Shown: in pieces, positions 22,568 to 35,187 of the stretch
Layout: every line of letters begins with the position of its first letter
How positions within the stretch are numbered: the first letter of the stretch is position 1
Assembly (NCBI GenBank): GCA_015179045.1
Contig: WHUZ01000016.1
Coordinates: 310,001 to 374,000 of the forward strand
Source of the DNA: Kalaharituber pfeilii
Taxonomy: Eukaryota; Ascomycota; Pezizomycetes; Pezizales; Pezizaceae
Direction: 5' to 3'
Length of the DNA stretch: 64,000 bases
Program-made: the position numbers and the translations under genes
Notes under the pieces: generated by a model
What the model saw: the letters and a program-made list of their open reading frames with translations, nothing else
Database searches by the model: none
Told to the model about the DNA's origin: nothing

Positions 22568-25500
22568 ATGAACCGCTCCTGGCTTCCCAACGATCCCAAT
22601 ATCGACCCCATGACTGGGGAACGTCTTGATGGCTCGTCTCGCCCCAACGCCCGTGATTTAGATTCATACGAAGACCATGTACCCATTCCCCCAGCAAATA
22701 TTGATGATCTAGATCCAACGCAGCTTGGACTCCATCATTCAGAACTCCCTAATGATCCAAACGTGGACCCCATGGATGGCACCCGTTATACGGCCAGTGG
22801 AGTACCAATCCCTCGGCATACGCAGACTCCGGCCTCATTAAGCTCCAGAAGTGTGAGGCTACAGATCCCCGACATCTCACGCCTTGGCCTAGATTCTCCT
22901 TACGAACTGCACTCCCCAACAACACCGGGGCTCCGATCGGTTGGGCTAGAACCTAATTATGGGTTTCCCTATGGTCTCGGAAGCGCTGCCCAGTCGAGAG
23001 AGGGGTTTCTTCAGTACCCCGGTGGGCCACCAGACACAAAAACTGCCCCCTCAAGGAGCTGTTCCACAAGAACTGTCAATACAGATGCCACTGAGGCACG
23101 CTCTTCGTCCTACTCCCAGTCATCAAGGTCCGTTTCTCAATCTATGAAATCTGTTGCTAGTGCGGTTGGGTCTGTAGTAAATTCGGTGAAGGGTTCACTT
23201 TCAAAAAATGCAAAGAAACGTCGAAGAAAGAGGGAAAATAAAAAGAAACAGAAGGACGCCCAGAAGGAAATGGATTCAGAAGAGGAGGAGGACGATGGAG
23301 GAGCTCCCAAGATGTCACCTCCACCGGAGCCTCATCCAGCAAACAAGTATCGAAAGGATAAAGGTCCACCCCCGCCACCGGCAGCTGCGGTTACCCTTAA
23401 CCAACGAGGTGGAAGTGCCCCTGAGGTGCTTGCAGTGAAACCATGTTATATCAATAACAAACTTCTGTACGAGCAAATACACAATTCAGAGTTTCTACAT
23501 CAGTCACCACCCATGCAGCCTCGCTCCGCTGTATACGACCAGAGTCCACAGAGCTTGGCTGATTTACTTACATGGCAGCCGGTGTTAACTCCCAATTATT
23601 CTTCACCTGCAAAATTTGGACTATCTCAAGGGCCAGTCACAGGCGGAAAGGCGGCAGGAAATACAGTCCAAGAAACTCTGCCGGAACCAAAAGGACCTGG
23701 TATCCAACTCGTTACTTCTGCAAAAAGTGGACCGCATGTCCAGGCGTTATCCAAAAAGTATCCAGACTGCGTAAAAGATGTGAACTCAGGTCTTTCGACA
23801 CAAGAGGATATTCTTCCAGGAAAGTTAGTCAGAGTTAAGTATTGGTATGAAGCAAAAGAGAAAGATGAGTTTGATTTGGTACTTGGTGACTTGTTAGTGG
23901 TTCTTCTCACTATCTCTGACGGCTGGGCCCTTGGAAGTCGATATCCAGAAACTCTTGATTATATCTCCTCCAGGGAGGAGGTTCTGGCACCGCCAGGTGA
24001 ATCCCCGAGAGCATCGTCCTATTTTAGAAAACATAAGTACTGACCAGATATTAGCTGAAGTTTCTGAAAAACGGTCAGCCACAAAAGGCACACCCTTGAT
24101 GAAATTCTTTCCTCTCGAAGCTGTTCAGCTAGTACAGGGTTATGAGTGGTCTTTTATACCAGCGACATCTACCTGCTTCTCCCTCCGGTCGCGCAGCACA
24201 CTTAATACGACTTGTAGCGGTGGGGTTTCCAACTACCATCTCCATAACCCACCTCTCAGGGGGGTGAGCAGGAGGCCTACTTTGATTTACGGGGAAAACA
24301 AACGTATGGTTGAGTTGGGCTATGATCGATTTGTTGCAGAAGTACTCCAAAAGCTCATTGAGGAGGGGAAATACTCGATGCGACGGATTCAGGAGGATGC
24401 CTCGCAAACTGTGGCCAAGGAAGATATTCCACTAGCATCACCTACCAGTTCTTGCTGGGCCACCACCTCGCCAACAGATTCGGAGTGGACTTATAGCTCC
24501 GCTATTTCGCCTATCTCACCTACCTCCATTGGCTCTGCACGGTCACCAGTTGAGTTGCATTCTATTGCGTCTCTGATGCAAGTCACATCACCAGTTGCTG
24601 AATCCACTCAGCAAACTTCAGTAGCTGTTGTGGAAGCTAACCATAGCTCTTTGCAAGTTCCTGTCACTGAAGCTGCTGCTCCTCCAGAGGTCGTAGCTGA
24701 CAAGGAAGCTGAAGTGATGGGAAATACTATCGAGAAGAAGGTTCAGAAGAGGCATATCCTCAAAGAATCGTTGCGCTGGGCTACGAAGAGAAAGCAGAAA
24801 ATCCTGAGGGCCATCAGGAAGGAAAAGGATGCCAAAGCTATCGATGAGAATCAGGAGAGGTTGGTGGCGGAAATGGGAAGGGATTTTTATGTCGCCAGGA
24901 GAGTGAAGCCTCCACTGCCAGTCCAAACTGAGATTGTAGCATCTGGCAAGGCGGTGGAAGGTAAAGATTTGTTTACCGGTGGGGGCAGTCCCAGAGGCAT
25001 GCCAGGTAGGATTGACCCGATTACTGGGTTATGGGATTTCACTGCGCCTGGTGGCAAGGAAGCAAGCAGAGTCTCAAGGCCAAGTGTCCACGACATATTC
25101 ATCTCTGAAAACTGCACAAGGAATCCGAAATTGCCGGTTCCAAGAATGACATCTCCGGAGAGCGGGGATGAGGATGAGATTAATCCTGTGCAAAAGAGTC
25201 CCGGTCCGAAGGCGTCTTTACCGAAGTTGAGTATTGTCACTCAGACAACTGGCAGTCAGGTGCCGTTGGACAAGAAGGTGTTGAATGAGGCGCCTGCTAG
25301 GAAACAAAGTTTGCATGATTGGTATCGAGGAAAGGTGAATTCCCCTACGTCGAAGTCGACGGAGGTATCACCGGGCACTGGTGGTGGAGTAGCTATGGAC
25401 GAGGCACCTGTGCGAGGGCGAGGAAGGGAACGAAAAAACTCGACCTGCTTTGCATCGAGCGAACCGGTTCCTTCGAGTCCAACTTGTACGAAGGAGTGGG

Positions 25501-25670
25501 CGGCAAGGGGACTCATCGAGGTGATGGTGAAAAGGGCTAGACATAGTATGAGAGGGAAGTATGCGGCGGCGGGAGCGGAGGAGCAGTTGGGGTACGATGA
25601 CTATAATGGGGATACGGACTTTTCGCCGGAGGAGTTGTTTGGGATTAGGCCAGGGGGCGAGAATATGTGA
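22568..25670 (+). CDS. Large SH3-domain protein
   Basis: Two overlapping frames (22568-24043 and a second one to 25670) join into one protein of roughly 950-1000 residues through an intron. The SH3 domain starts near residue 418: RVKYWYEAKEKDEFDL (ALYDY-like), GDLLVVLLTISDGWALG, then after the intron KGTPLMKFFPLEAVQL, the typical FP.EAV end. The acceptor is CGGTCAG at about 24081. The donor is either GTGAAT near 24000 (82-bp intron) or GTCGAT near 23940 (142 bp); the second gives the tighter SH3 fit. Both keep the frame. A further small intron around 24134-24270 is possible. The N-terminus has two WLPNDPNIDPMTG/LPNDPNVDPMDG repeats and a Lys/Arg-rich stretch. The C-terminus is low complexity. 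It is probably a cytoplasmic adaptor; partners are unknown. Confidence 0.75.
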
Positions 25671-27615
25671 GAGTGGGGAGGGAAGAGTCGGAGCTGGGAT
25701 TGTTGCCAAGGTGAGGGGGGATGAGGAGAGAGAGCGCGGGAGAAAGGGATATCTATTTTTATTGATGTCGCTTGAAGCAAAGAAGGTTCTATTATTATCC
25801 TTGAAAGCGAGTATCTATTGGTAGAAGGAAGTGGTTACTGTGTTGGTGACGGATTACAGCGTTTATTGGGTGGAATGCGATGTATGTCTTGTATTCAGAT
25901 GAACGCGACTAATTCGAAGGCACGAAGGGTGTAAGCTAAGTGCCGTGAGCTTAATTTGAAATTTGAGTTGAGTTTGTTACGTCACAAGATGGTACCAGTA
26001 CCTCACTAAAGACGCGTCAATCGTGATGATGCAAACGATAAACCCAAACAGCCTCGCAGTAAATTCCAACATATATAGGGCAGTAACAACATAATGGAAG
26101 TTGAGTACTCTTGTACTCTAGGCTCTATGTTAATAAGATCTATGTAGACCAATATACATCCTCTAGGCATGCATTGTACGTTAAAACTAGTATTGCATGT
26201 TGCAATTATTATATTCGTCAAGTCTAAGATCGCCTAAAGTCTATTCACGTGGGGTAACTTGTAAATTGCAAAAAAGATATAAATTAGTTTTCATGTTTGG
26301 GGGAGGGGAAGGGGGGGGTGGCGTGAAAGTTTGATAAACAAAAAAAAAATGAATTGTTAACTAGATAGATATATATATACTGGCTTAGAAAGGGGGCTAA
26401 TATGTGTCGGAGGGTTGGTGGAGATGAGGGGTTTAAGAAAATAGCGAAGATAGAAGGGGACATGGAAGAGAAAGAAAAAGTAAAGTAGAAAAGCGAAAAG
26501 GTAGAAGGAAAAGAACGGGAAAGAAAAGAACATAAAATCGCAAAGAGAGTAAGCTAGTAAAGCACACTAAATAATTGAAGTTTCACCGTCCTGGTTTCTT
26601 AACTAAAAACTTAGACTTTGATATCTGTAATAGGAGAAGTGACCCGGATTATACTGTACATGTTTTCGGCGTTTTGTGGTATCTTGCTGTGGGGGAATTT
26701 TGTGGAGGAAGGGGAAAGGGGAGGAGAGGAGAGGGTGAATTGGGTATTTTTGTTTGCGGGTTATATTTGTGGGTTTGGGTAAGTTGGAGGGGGGAATGGA
26801 GGGATGGGGAATAGGGAAAAGAAAGATCTGTGTAGTGAGGGTAAGGTCGGGTGGGGTGGGGGGAGTCGGGGGGGTATGATAAGCTGTATCTTCAGGAAGG
26901 GAAGGAAGGATGTTGTTAAAACATAACTGAAAGCTAAGTTTAGGTTCTGTACATGTATATATTTACGTCTACATGGCCAAATATTCCCTAGTCGAGTGTT
27001 TTCAATCAGAAAGTTTATTGTATTGATGAGAGGGAAATATTTCCATAAATTCCCTGCATCTGCATGTTTGTGTTAAACGTTGAAGGTTTTCTTTTTTTTG
27101 CGAAAAAGATGAAAGGTAATATCCAATTGTTTTTGTTGCCCCATAGGCAAATGTGTATGTACGTCCTCAAGAACACATAGTGGTAACATACCGGTTCCGG
27201 ATACGTGTTGCCGCGCGGGTAAAAAGGAACCAAAGTCAACCGGACTGCGCGCTCCATTTGGTGCTTGAAGAGAAATAAAAGGCGGGGTGGTATGTATGAG
27301 TTAGCGCGCGAGTGTGCTTGCACAATCCTGGTGCTTGTGAAAGTGGGGAAAGCTTTTGGCGTGCAACTAGTCTCATACTGTGGGAAATCTTGGCGCTTGA
27401 TGAGGTAACGGTGGATGATGATGACTCAAGATGGAAGGGGGGGATTATGAAGGCCTAGATGAGACTACCCAAGGGGGAAACGGGGGCCTGGATGAGACTA
27501 CCCGAGAGGGAAGGGGGGGCCCTGAGGGACTGAGGAGCGGCGACTACCACAAGGGGGGAAGGGGACCGGAGGATGATGGGTATATAAGGAGGGGGAGAAG
27601 GAGGCTTGTCTCTAC

Positions 27616-27653
<38 letters not shown>

Positions 27654-28240
27654 CCGAGGGTGATCACAGTATAACTGGGTTGTTATTCTGTCCGTCTTGC
27701 AGTATTTCATAGTCCTTTTCAGTTACAGTGAACCGGTCTTCGTCTTGTGCCTCGTGGTTATCTCTAGTCCTTTTACTATTTGTGTGTTCTTATTCCCCTC
27801 CTCCTCCGAACTTTCGATCAATCCCTGCCACAATACCAAGCGAACTTTTGGTATGAGACTAGCGTACAACCCAACCCAACCCTCCCACTGCATGCACCAA
27901 TAGTATTTGCTTCGTCCTCGGCAGTCAACAGCTAAACATAACTTCCATCCCCATCGCTGCAAAAAGTACAGCATCTCAAGGATATATTATCGCTTATCTT
28001 TTATTCGTTCAAATTTATCGGAACCAAGACCCAGTATTCTAAGGATTTGCTGCGTGCATGACATGAACCCCCATTTGTCTAGTGCAGCATTCACTCCTTC
28101 GTAGTCAAGGGTCATTGGAGATATACATACTACGAGCCTATTTCATTTTGGATGATGGTAAGTGGGGATTCATTCCGGAGAATACTGAAGGCTGGAAGAC
28201 TCTTTGCTGAATTCTTGTCCCGCACAAGGGGTCCCTTGTT
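25671..28240. other. Long intergenic region with purine-rich DNA and a (CAT)n microsatellite
   Basis: No gene is recognised. 26400-26900 is strongly purine-rich on the plus strand. A pure trinucleotide run (CAT/ATC, about 12 units) occupies 27616-27652. Just upstream, GGGTATATAAGGAGGGGGAG (27580-27599) resembles a promoter, and two GATGAGACTACCC blocks near 27458 and 27490 repeat each other. This could be part of a decayed LTR, but I cannot delimit it. Confidence 0.45.
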
Positions 28241-28243
28241 GTA

Positions 28244-28310
28244 TCAAAACCTCGAGTCCGGCTCAAGGACAGCGGGGTTACGTGATGTAGAAAAAAAAAA
28301 GAAAAAAGTG
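28244..28310 (+). mobile_element. Family B tail fragment
   Basis: CAGCGGGGTTACGTGATGTA followed by an A-rich run matches the family B 3' end; the hairpin is partly lost. No target duplication was seen. Confidence 0.5.
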
Positions 28311-28583
28311 ACTCGTGCTGAGGAAGGTAGGACTGGACTCTTGACACGTCTTGGCAGCGTGGCATGAGTAGCTCGAGCGTAATTTTCACAAAACGTTTTA
28401 ACCACGTTGCAAAGCAGAAGACCGTGAAGTTGATGGTGCGACTACCGAGACACTTATAAACAATTACATTTATGGAGCCTAACTATACATGTGGCAAAAT
28501 TGCTCCATAGAACTACAACATGCTTTGACCGCCAATCAGGTCCAGTCCAACAGCACTGGCCCATTCCAAAAACCCATCGCATC

Positions 28584-29384
28584 TTAGAGCGCGAAAAAGG
28601 CGACAACAGCGCCGACAACAGCCGCAAACCAAGACGCTCGAGCGGTGCCAGCTGCAGCCCCCGGCAACTGCGATGGGGCTGTCGGAGTAATTGTGCTATA
28701 CTGTTATTGGCATTTCAGTTAGCGTCCCTTTTTTCAGCATATTTCCTCCGTGATGAGAATGGGCAAAATATTTCACGTACGTGCGTAGCATTTGACGAGA
28801 TAGAAACCTTACTGGTTTCCACAGTCGCTGATTTTGTGAATGGGGACTCCTCCTCAGTGATGGAGTATGTCGGAGCACCCTGCTTCGTAGTGGTGGTGAG
28901 GGTGGTGAAGTTGGTCCAGGCCGAGCTATTAGTACTCACACTGGGCGCTGAGATGCTTGTCACTTGCATGAGCGCGCTGGTAATCGTTGGCTCCTCCTCG
29001 AGGTCATCAGATGGCGCCGTGGGCACCACGACATATCCGCATTCCTCCCCGGCCTTGCTCAACATGGTGCCATAGTGCTTCCGAATATCTTGGTCATCGG
29101 GGCTTGTGCACGACAGGCAATACTCGTATGCGAAAAGGAAGGCATCGTTATCGCAATGGTTGCCGGCTTTATAAAGCGTGATCGCGGATCCTGTTGCCCC
29201 CGGTTAGCTGTTGCTCATTAGAAAGGCATATATACTACGTACCGCACGTTTCGTGGCACGCATACTTCTCAGCTCCAGGTTCTTGTCGGCGAGGCATTGC
29301 GGCATAATCGATATCATCTATTGCAATGACAGCTAGGGCAACGCTGCTGGTGCAGAGGGCGGCAAAGAGCGCGGTTCGCATCAT
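28584..29384 (-). CDS. Secreted GPI-anchored protein with six-cysteine domain
   Basis: Three minus-strand exons (29243-29384, 28781-29190, 28584-28700) with introns of 52 and 80 bp encode 222 residues. MMRTALFAALCTSSVALAVI is a signal peptide. The Cys domain reads YACHETCG, split by a phase-1 intron, then NHCDNDAFLFAYEYCLSCTS and GEECGY. A Thr/Ser-rich stalk with sequons follows (TNSSAWTNFTTLTTTTK). The C-terminus ARASWFAAVVGAVVAFFAL is a GPI signal. Reading through intron 2 meets an early stop and loses the GPI signal, which supports the spliced model. It is likely displayed on the plasma membrane or wall; biochemical role is unknown. Confidence 0.8.
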
Positions 29385-30823
29385 TATTGATTAAGGTTAA
29401 GAGGGCTCGGAAGATGTATTGAAAATGTTATTTGAAGTAATGAGCGTGCGACAAAGGCAGTTTTGTGGAGAATGCGAAGAAGGAGGGCAGTGAGGAGCCG
29501 GGAACAAAGGGCTGTGTGGCGCGAGGATGAGGAGCACTAGTGAAATTGAGGCCTATATATATGTATAAAGCCGATTGCTGCCCCGGACTATTTGACTTTC
29601 CGCCGCCTATTAAGCTTCCCACCGAAAACGGAGTAGTCTTTGCATGGACTTTGTTGTAGTAATCATTCGTTTGTAGTAATCACAATAGAGTTTTTCTTGC
29701 GAAAGAAAACCTAATTGCTTATTCATGTTCGCCGAACGCCAAAATATTAGAATTCGTTGGCGTCAACTTCCTGCGAATAAGGGTATGTGTCGCTTACGAA
29801 GCTCCGCGGGGTAATAGAATTATTGAGCAAACTTAGTTGGTTTTTAAGTTTCCATCTTGGTTTGCGCAAAACAGAGACCTGGAGCTAAGAAAGGCTGCTT
29901 AATGAATATATATTCAAAATCCAAACTTGCAGAGCCGAAATATTGAGAACTCTGTACTTACCTTTCCGGAGGCCAGCCAGCCGTGAACTTGGCCGCTACC
30001 GATATCTAGGGTTTCTCAACCATTGTTCGCGCGTCACAGAAGCTCCGGCTGAGGAACTCTCCGTCACCAAGTCCAAACTTCATTTTCTTCACATCTTCGC
30101 TTATCATGCCATCTAGCGATGCAGGTATAAAGCAGTGCGTATGTACTAACGTGCGGGAAGCCGATTGAGTGCTAATTCGAATTCGAAGGTACGCAACGCA
30201 AGGGATAGTAACGCCACTTACTAACTAGCCTTCATTGCGTGCGGTACGCGACGACTACCCTTCCTCTCAGCTTCCGATTTCCTTCCTCTGCACCCACCCC
30301 ACTTTGCAAGCCTCAAATTTTCATCCAACGCGAGCCGGGATGACAGACGTTTATATTGCCCAGACGAAAAGTTCTTATTTGCCCCGTTAGTTTGCAGCAC
30401 CCTCGCCAGCATACATGGTTACCATATCAGATGGTGGTGGTGGTGGTCTGAACTAAGTTATCAGATGTGCATAGCAGGGATCGGAATGAAGAGGAGCTTC
30501 GTAGAGGATTGAGTGGGCTTCTGCGGTATTTGTGAAGTTGTGTTTCGCAGAAAGATAGTTGGCGGTTGAGTTGGAAATTGGAAGATATTCCTTCCAACGC
30601 TCTTTGCACATTTTGTTTTTTTCTCATTTCCCAATCCTGTCGTCGCCGCTATCGTCCAGTGCTTTGGCCTGGTCGGCGACAAAAGTTGGGGACTTCTGCA
30701 ATTGCGCGGCAAGATTACAGAAGACGTTCAGATCCCGCTCTATTCTTGCATAATCATAATCTTTCAGAAATATTTCTGCGGGTCATGCCGCAATGCGACA
30801 ACAAAGAGCAATGAGGATATGGA
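29385..30823. other. Intergenic, nothing recognised
   Basis: It probably includes the promoter of the minus-strand gene ending at 29384. Only short frames occur. A short (GGT)n tract lies near 30432. Confidence 0.45.
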
Positions 30824-30828
30824 GGAAT

Positions 30829-31198
30829 TGTCTCAGCTACCAAGACGTTGATATTGATTGTTAAGCATAGATAGCATAAGCAATAGAATATACAGTACGT
30901 TATTGACATGGGCAGGGATGGACTAGACAACAGATTAGCATTTCACTTTTCCTTTACTTTCATATTTACTTATTTCACATCTCCAGTCATATTTTATCCA
31001 GTCATATGTAACTAAACATCGCCATAGCCCATAGGGTGGCACGCGATTAATGATATTAAAAAACAAAAACAAAAAAGAAGGCATGCATAGGGAGCTGGCT
31101 ATATAAGGAGGGCCTTCTGCCCTCGAGAGATGGTCAAGCTTCAAGCGTTGTCCTAAGTTACGCCCTCACTTAGCTACGTCATCGTAGACTCCGTAACA
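30829..31198 (-). mobile_element. Solo LTR with 5-bp target duplication, carrying a LINE tail insertion
   Basis: The LTR starts TGTTACGG (at 31198, minus strand) and ends GAGACA (30829), with GGAAT on both sides (30824-30828 and 31199-31203). It aligns with the LTR at 6873. A TATATAAGGA-like promoter block is present near 31100. The plus-strand insertion at about 30892-31073 splits it: LINE 3' UTR, hairpin GCCCATAGGGT and A-rich tail. Confidence 0.8.
30892..31073 (+). mobile_element. L1 3' end inserted in the solo LTR
   Basis: It contains TATGTAACTAAACATCGCCA, the family A hairpin, GCGATTAATGATATT and an A-rich tail, the same 3' UTR as L1 at 9090-9164. Flanking AGAA may be a short target duplication. 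The 5' boundary is approximate and inferred from comparison with the LTR at 6873. Confidence 0.65.
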
Positions 31199-31203
31199 GG
31201 AAT

Positions 31204-31839
31204 GGCGGCTCCGATATCAACAGCTCGTAGCAATTACGCTGGTATGCAACTGGCATACCTTCTTCACGTAATAAGCAAACCAATGCGCGGGCCAGCAAGT
31301 GATTTCCCCGCTCCCAAGGAACCATGGAAATGCAATCGTTGGCGTTGTCTTGCATTCATCATCTTTACAGTGTTGTATAGCTCTGCAAATTTGCATCGCC
31401 CAAAGCATCCATTATTATAGATGCACTCCGGGAAAGGGAAACGGTAACGTATCCTGGGTGCCCTGGTGCGAAAGCTTCGCTGCGTCGATTTGCGAGGCAC
31501 TCATCTACTATTGGGAAAGATCAGTACGAGGTTGAGATACATACAAAATAATATTCAAGATACACCTTTGATGAAGTTTTGCATATCATCAAGTGTAGTA
31601 CCCAAGTGTGGGGGATGTATTAGCAGTCGAACCTTTCATACTGGATCCCACTCGGGGTGCTGTTTTTGCCCAATATCCACTTATTGACGCCATATTATGA
31701 GGAAGAATGAAATTTATGGGCAAGGACTTCCATGTTGTAGAGGATCTAATATGAGAGCTTCGGCTGTAGCATCTTCGTATTCATTACCTGGCTGGGCAAC
31801 GCTTCCGCATCACACGAGGATAACCCCAGAGCACACTGC
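31204..31839. other. Intergenic, nothing recognised
   Basis: Short overlapping frames on both strands without motifs. No repeat or RNA gene is seen. Confidence 0.4.
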
Positions 31840-31851
31840 CAGCTGGACAGA

Positions 31852-31917
31852 TTTTTTTTTTTTTTTTTTTTTTTTATGTCATTACTCGCATGCCGCCTTG
31901 TAGGCTATGGCGAGGAT
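31852..31917 (-). mobile_element. 66-bp LINE family A tail, 12-bp target duplication
   Basis: CAGCTGGACAGA flanks it at 31840-31851 and 31918-31929. The hairpin stem is GCCT-ACA-AGGC, a compensatory variant of GCCC-ATA-GGGC. Confidence 0.85.
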
Positions 31918-32505
31918 CAGCTGGACAGAATAAAGGTCTCTGGTGTAAAGAAATGCACGCTCAGGTGCACCGAAGATGTTGGTCCTTGTGGCTGCTGAGT
32001 AGTGCACTGTGCACAGGAGAACGGCTCAAGTACCCCCTAACGCACCTTCTCTATAGCTAGCTGAGGGTTAACCCCTTGGTTGGGCCTTGCACTGCTACCT
32101 TGGCATACGTTCTCGGTAGACACCCGCAGTGCACGTCGACTGTCTTCTAGACCTGTCTTAGCAAGCTCAATATTAGTCTCGTGCGCAGGCTCAATGTCCT
32201 CCACCCTCTGAGTCGGGTTCACAGCTCAGTTCCTCCATTGCAATGTTAAGATTTCTATCGTGCGTGTCAAAACTGCCATCGTCAGTTTCTCTCCGTTGCC
32301 CCCAGTAGCATTCCTGATCTTCATGGCACCAATATTGGAGGAGATGGAGCTTAAGGCAGCGAGGATAGCAAGAAAATGCCCAATGCGAGGTGGAGATCCC
32401 GTCGTTCGTGGACGACATCAATTGCGTGGTAGTGAACTGGGGACCAGCTAAGGACATGGGATGGTGTAATAAACGGGTCGGGTGCGGGCCAGGGTTCGGG
32501 TTCTA

Positions 32506-32819
32506 AGGGTTCTGGGGCGGTCGGACCGCTGGGGTGGGAACGGCGTACAGGCGGTCGGCGCTATGTGGCTTGTCAAACGGTGAAGGTATTTTATTGAGAC
32601 TAAACTACAACTTGAAGAGAGAGTACAAGCTGTTGCGTGAAGAACCCAGGGGGATGCGGGTGGGGGCCTCTTTTATAGAGAGCCGCCCCAGGACCAGTTC
32701 TTTCCACAATAACCCATAGGGGAATACGAGAAGCAGACAGAAAGAGGTAGACACGACTGGAACTTGGTGGAAGTGTGAAGAACATTCAGGGCAGGGGGCA
32801 GTGAGTTATCAACATCACT
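32506..32819 (-). mobile_element. LTR-like segment with promoter and poly(A) signal
   Basis: On the minus strand CTCTATAAAAGAGG (about 32668-32681) is followed about 80 bp later by AATAAAATACC (near 32590), the order found in LTRs. GTTCGGGTTCTA is repeated at both edges (32494-32505 and 32820-32831), a 12-bp duplication that is long for an LTR element. Element type is therefore open. Confidence 0.45.
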
Positions 32820-33067
32820 GTTCGGGTTCTAGTTTCTTCCAGTTCATTCTGTGTTCGTGGTGACCCCTGTGCGGCGGCTGGGATGCTGGCAGTCGCATTA
32901 CACAGGTGGTCCATGTCGGAGGTAGTGGGACAGGTAGTAGCAAGAGAGGAGGAGCGCAATAAGTTGTCTGAGCGTCAGGACCAGCCGCACAAGTACGAGT
33001 CTGGGCATATCGTATGTCGGTTGCCAGTACAGGACCGGAGCTGGGAGCTCTTCAGTGATGGTTCAGG

Positions 33068-34368
33068 TTGGGTCGTTACAGACGGATTGGGGCCCGGGTA
33101 GCAGAGGTAGTCAGGGAGGTAGCCCAGGCCCATGAGTTGCCACTTGAGGCCTCGAAGGAGGAGGTCCTAGTCATTGGTGAGACGACTAGGAAGAGAGCAG
33201 ACGTGGAGAGGAGCAAATGGCTAGGGGTGATCTGCGACAGCACCCTTGACTTTCACCATCACTGGAAGAGCCGGATCACCAAAGCCAGGAAACTTTTGAG
33301 GGCCCTATCTGGGCTAGGGAACCCGCAGTGGGGAATGAGCCCTGCCTCATGGCGGAAGGCATATACTGGTGTGGTAAGGGCGGTAGCTCTATGGGGTTCC
33401 GAGATCGGCTGGAGAGGCCAAAGGAAATGGAGAGGGGAGTTTGAAAGGCTTCAGTATCAGGCCCTTCGCAAATGCACCGGGGCGGTTCAGGGAGCGGCGA
33501 GGGAGAAGGTCGAGGCAATTGCAGGCATCGAAAGTGTGGCCTTAATCCTCGACCAGAGCCAGGCGAGGTATGCTCTAAGGTCAATAAGGGACCCCACAGG
33601 AGTGGGGGATCTATGGCCTGAAAGCTTCAGAGGGATGCAGGCCACGGACCCAGACCCGGAGGGCGAAAAAGACCGAGATTGGAGAGATTTTGGGCTAAAC
33701 TGGACAGAGGCTGCGAGCAAAGAAGATGGTTTTGAATTAGTAGCAGGGCGAATTGCCAGCACGCTTGAGGTTGACGAGGAGGAGAGAGTGTCCTGGGGTC
33801 GAGATATTCAATCACTGGGGACAGAAATTGAAGTTGTTGACCTCAAACTGGGTAAGGAGGACACCCCTGCCAAGTAGGAGAAGGCTATCAACAAGGCCAA
33901 GGGTGATTCAGTAGCTGTTTTCATAGACGGCAGTCGCAATGAAGAGGGAGGAGTGGCAGGCGGTTGGTGCTGGAGACAGGTGGTAGCGGGCGAGTCAGAA
34001 GGGTCCCGGTGGGTAGGCACAAAAGCTACTGTATGGGACGGTGAGATCTCAGGCATGAGGGGTGCCCTTGAAGCAGTTGATGGTAGGGCGAAAGTGCTGC
34101 TACTTGCAGACTCCCAGGCAACCATCAGTGCAGTTCAGAGAGCAGGAAAAACTGGCAAGGTGCAGGACGGCAGAACCTAGCGCGCGTGGTAGAGCTCGTC
34201 GCAGAAAGGCGGCGGAGGCTGAGAGAGGGTGGGGCCGTGAAGCTTGCTTGGGTCAAGGCCCACGTGGGGATAGAGGGTAGAAAGGAGGAGAGGGAACGAG
34301 CTGGGTTTGGGAAGGGCAAGAGGGCACTCACAAATTACACCTGGCTGCGGACCGGAAATGGCGGAGCG
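33068..34368 (+). pseudogene. L2 LINE: RT C-terminal part and RNase H
   Basis: A 269-codon frame to 33877 is the region downstream of the RT active site (KWLGVICDSTLDF, RITKARKLLRALSGLG, AYTGVVRAVALWGSEI). After a TAG the same frame continues with RNase H: FIDGSRNEEGG, VWDGEISGMRGALEAV, KVLLLADSQATISAV, then a frameshift and VKLAWVKAHVGIEG. It ends at NYTWLRTGNGG, where a minus-strand LINE insertion begins. Protein sequence and order differ from L1, so this is a second LINE family. It is inactive because of the stop and frameshift. Confidence 0.75.
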
Positions 34369-34658
34369 CTTTTTTTTTTTTATATCATTACTCGCGTGCC
34401 GCCCTACGGGCTATGGCGAGATGTTTAGTTACATAAGGAAATAAAAGGAAGTACTAGTAGGAAAGAATAAAAGCAGGAAATAAGAAAAGATAAATGGGCG
34501 CATCCCGTTCTCACTCACGAGACCTTACCGAGCCGCCCCATTCCAATCAATATTCCAAAGAGCCTGTCTCCGTCTTCGTCGTTTTTTCCTTTCGGCTGGC
34601 ATAAGTTCCTCGATGCCTCTCGGGCATTTTCCGTCTCCAGACTCGGCACTGTGTACAG
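34369..34658 (-). mobile_element. L1 3' fragment
   Basis: Poly(T), the complement of the family A hairpin (GCCCGTAGGGC), TAACTAAACATCTCGCC and about 200 bp of degenerate L1 C-terminal sequence. It is bounded on the right by the next insertion. Confidence 0.7.
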
Positions 34659-35041
34659 TTTTTTTTTTTTTTTTTTTTTATATATATATATATCATTACT
34701 CGCGTGCCGCCCTATGGGGGGCTATGGCGAGGGTTTTTATTAAAAGTAAAGGAATTAAACGCAACCAGTAAATACATGTGGGGCCCCGCGAAGCTACAAC
34801 ATGGTGGCGGGTGGAAAGTCCATACAAGAGGTCCTTCACTTCCGTCCCCTGTCCTGTTCGTATGGGCTCATTCTCAGCCATTTCCCGCCTAGCCTTACCC
34901 TGTCCAGCTCGGTCTGTTTCTCCAAGTACAGTACTACCGAACTTGTCTTCTTCCCTTCCTCCAGCAGCAATGTCTTTTTCCTCAGCCACCTGATGCCAAC
35001 GGTCTTCCCTAGATCCGTGTTCCCTGTCTCCAGCCACTTCC
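34659..35041 (-). mobile_element. ORF1-only LINE derivative, second copy
   Basis: On the minus strand it encodes NRKWLETGNTDLGKTVGIRW, KKTSSVVLYLEK and DRVRLGGKWLRMSPYEQDRG ending RK-stop. A 3' region with CACATGTATTTACTGGTTGC, the hairpin (one C-run expansion) and ATATATAT plus poly(A) follow. The 3' region matches the copy at 55490. Confidence 0.75.
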
Positions 35042-35187
35042 GATTTTCGCAGATGGCGCCCGCAGCGAGGAAGGGGGAGTAGGCGGCAGGTGGTTTTAGG
35101 AGAAGCAGACGGAAGTCGCTAGGTTGGCACAAAGGCCACAGTGTGGGATGGAGAGATTGCTGGTATGAAGGGGGCCCTAGAGGCTGT

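Noticed and set aside
23931..25670. Independent second gene in the SH3 region
   Set aside because: Its start would be a non-ATG codon inside the SH3 domain, and the missing SH3 end (FPLEAVQ) lies in this frame, so one spliced gene is the better model.
27455..27667. Poly-Asp protein on the minus strand
   Set aside because: It is a translation of the (CAT)n microsatellite.
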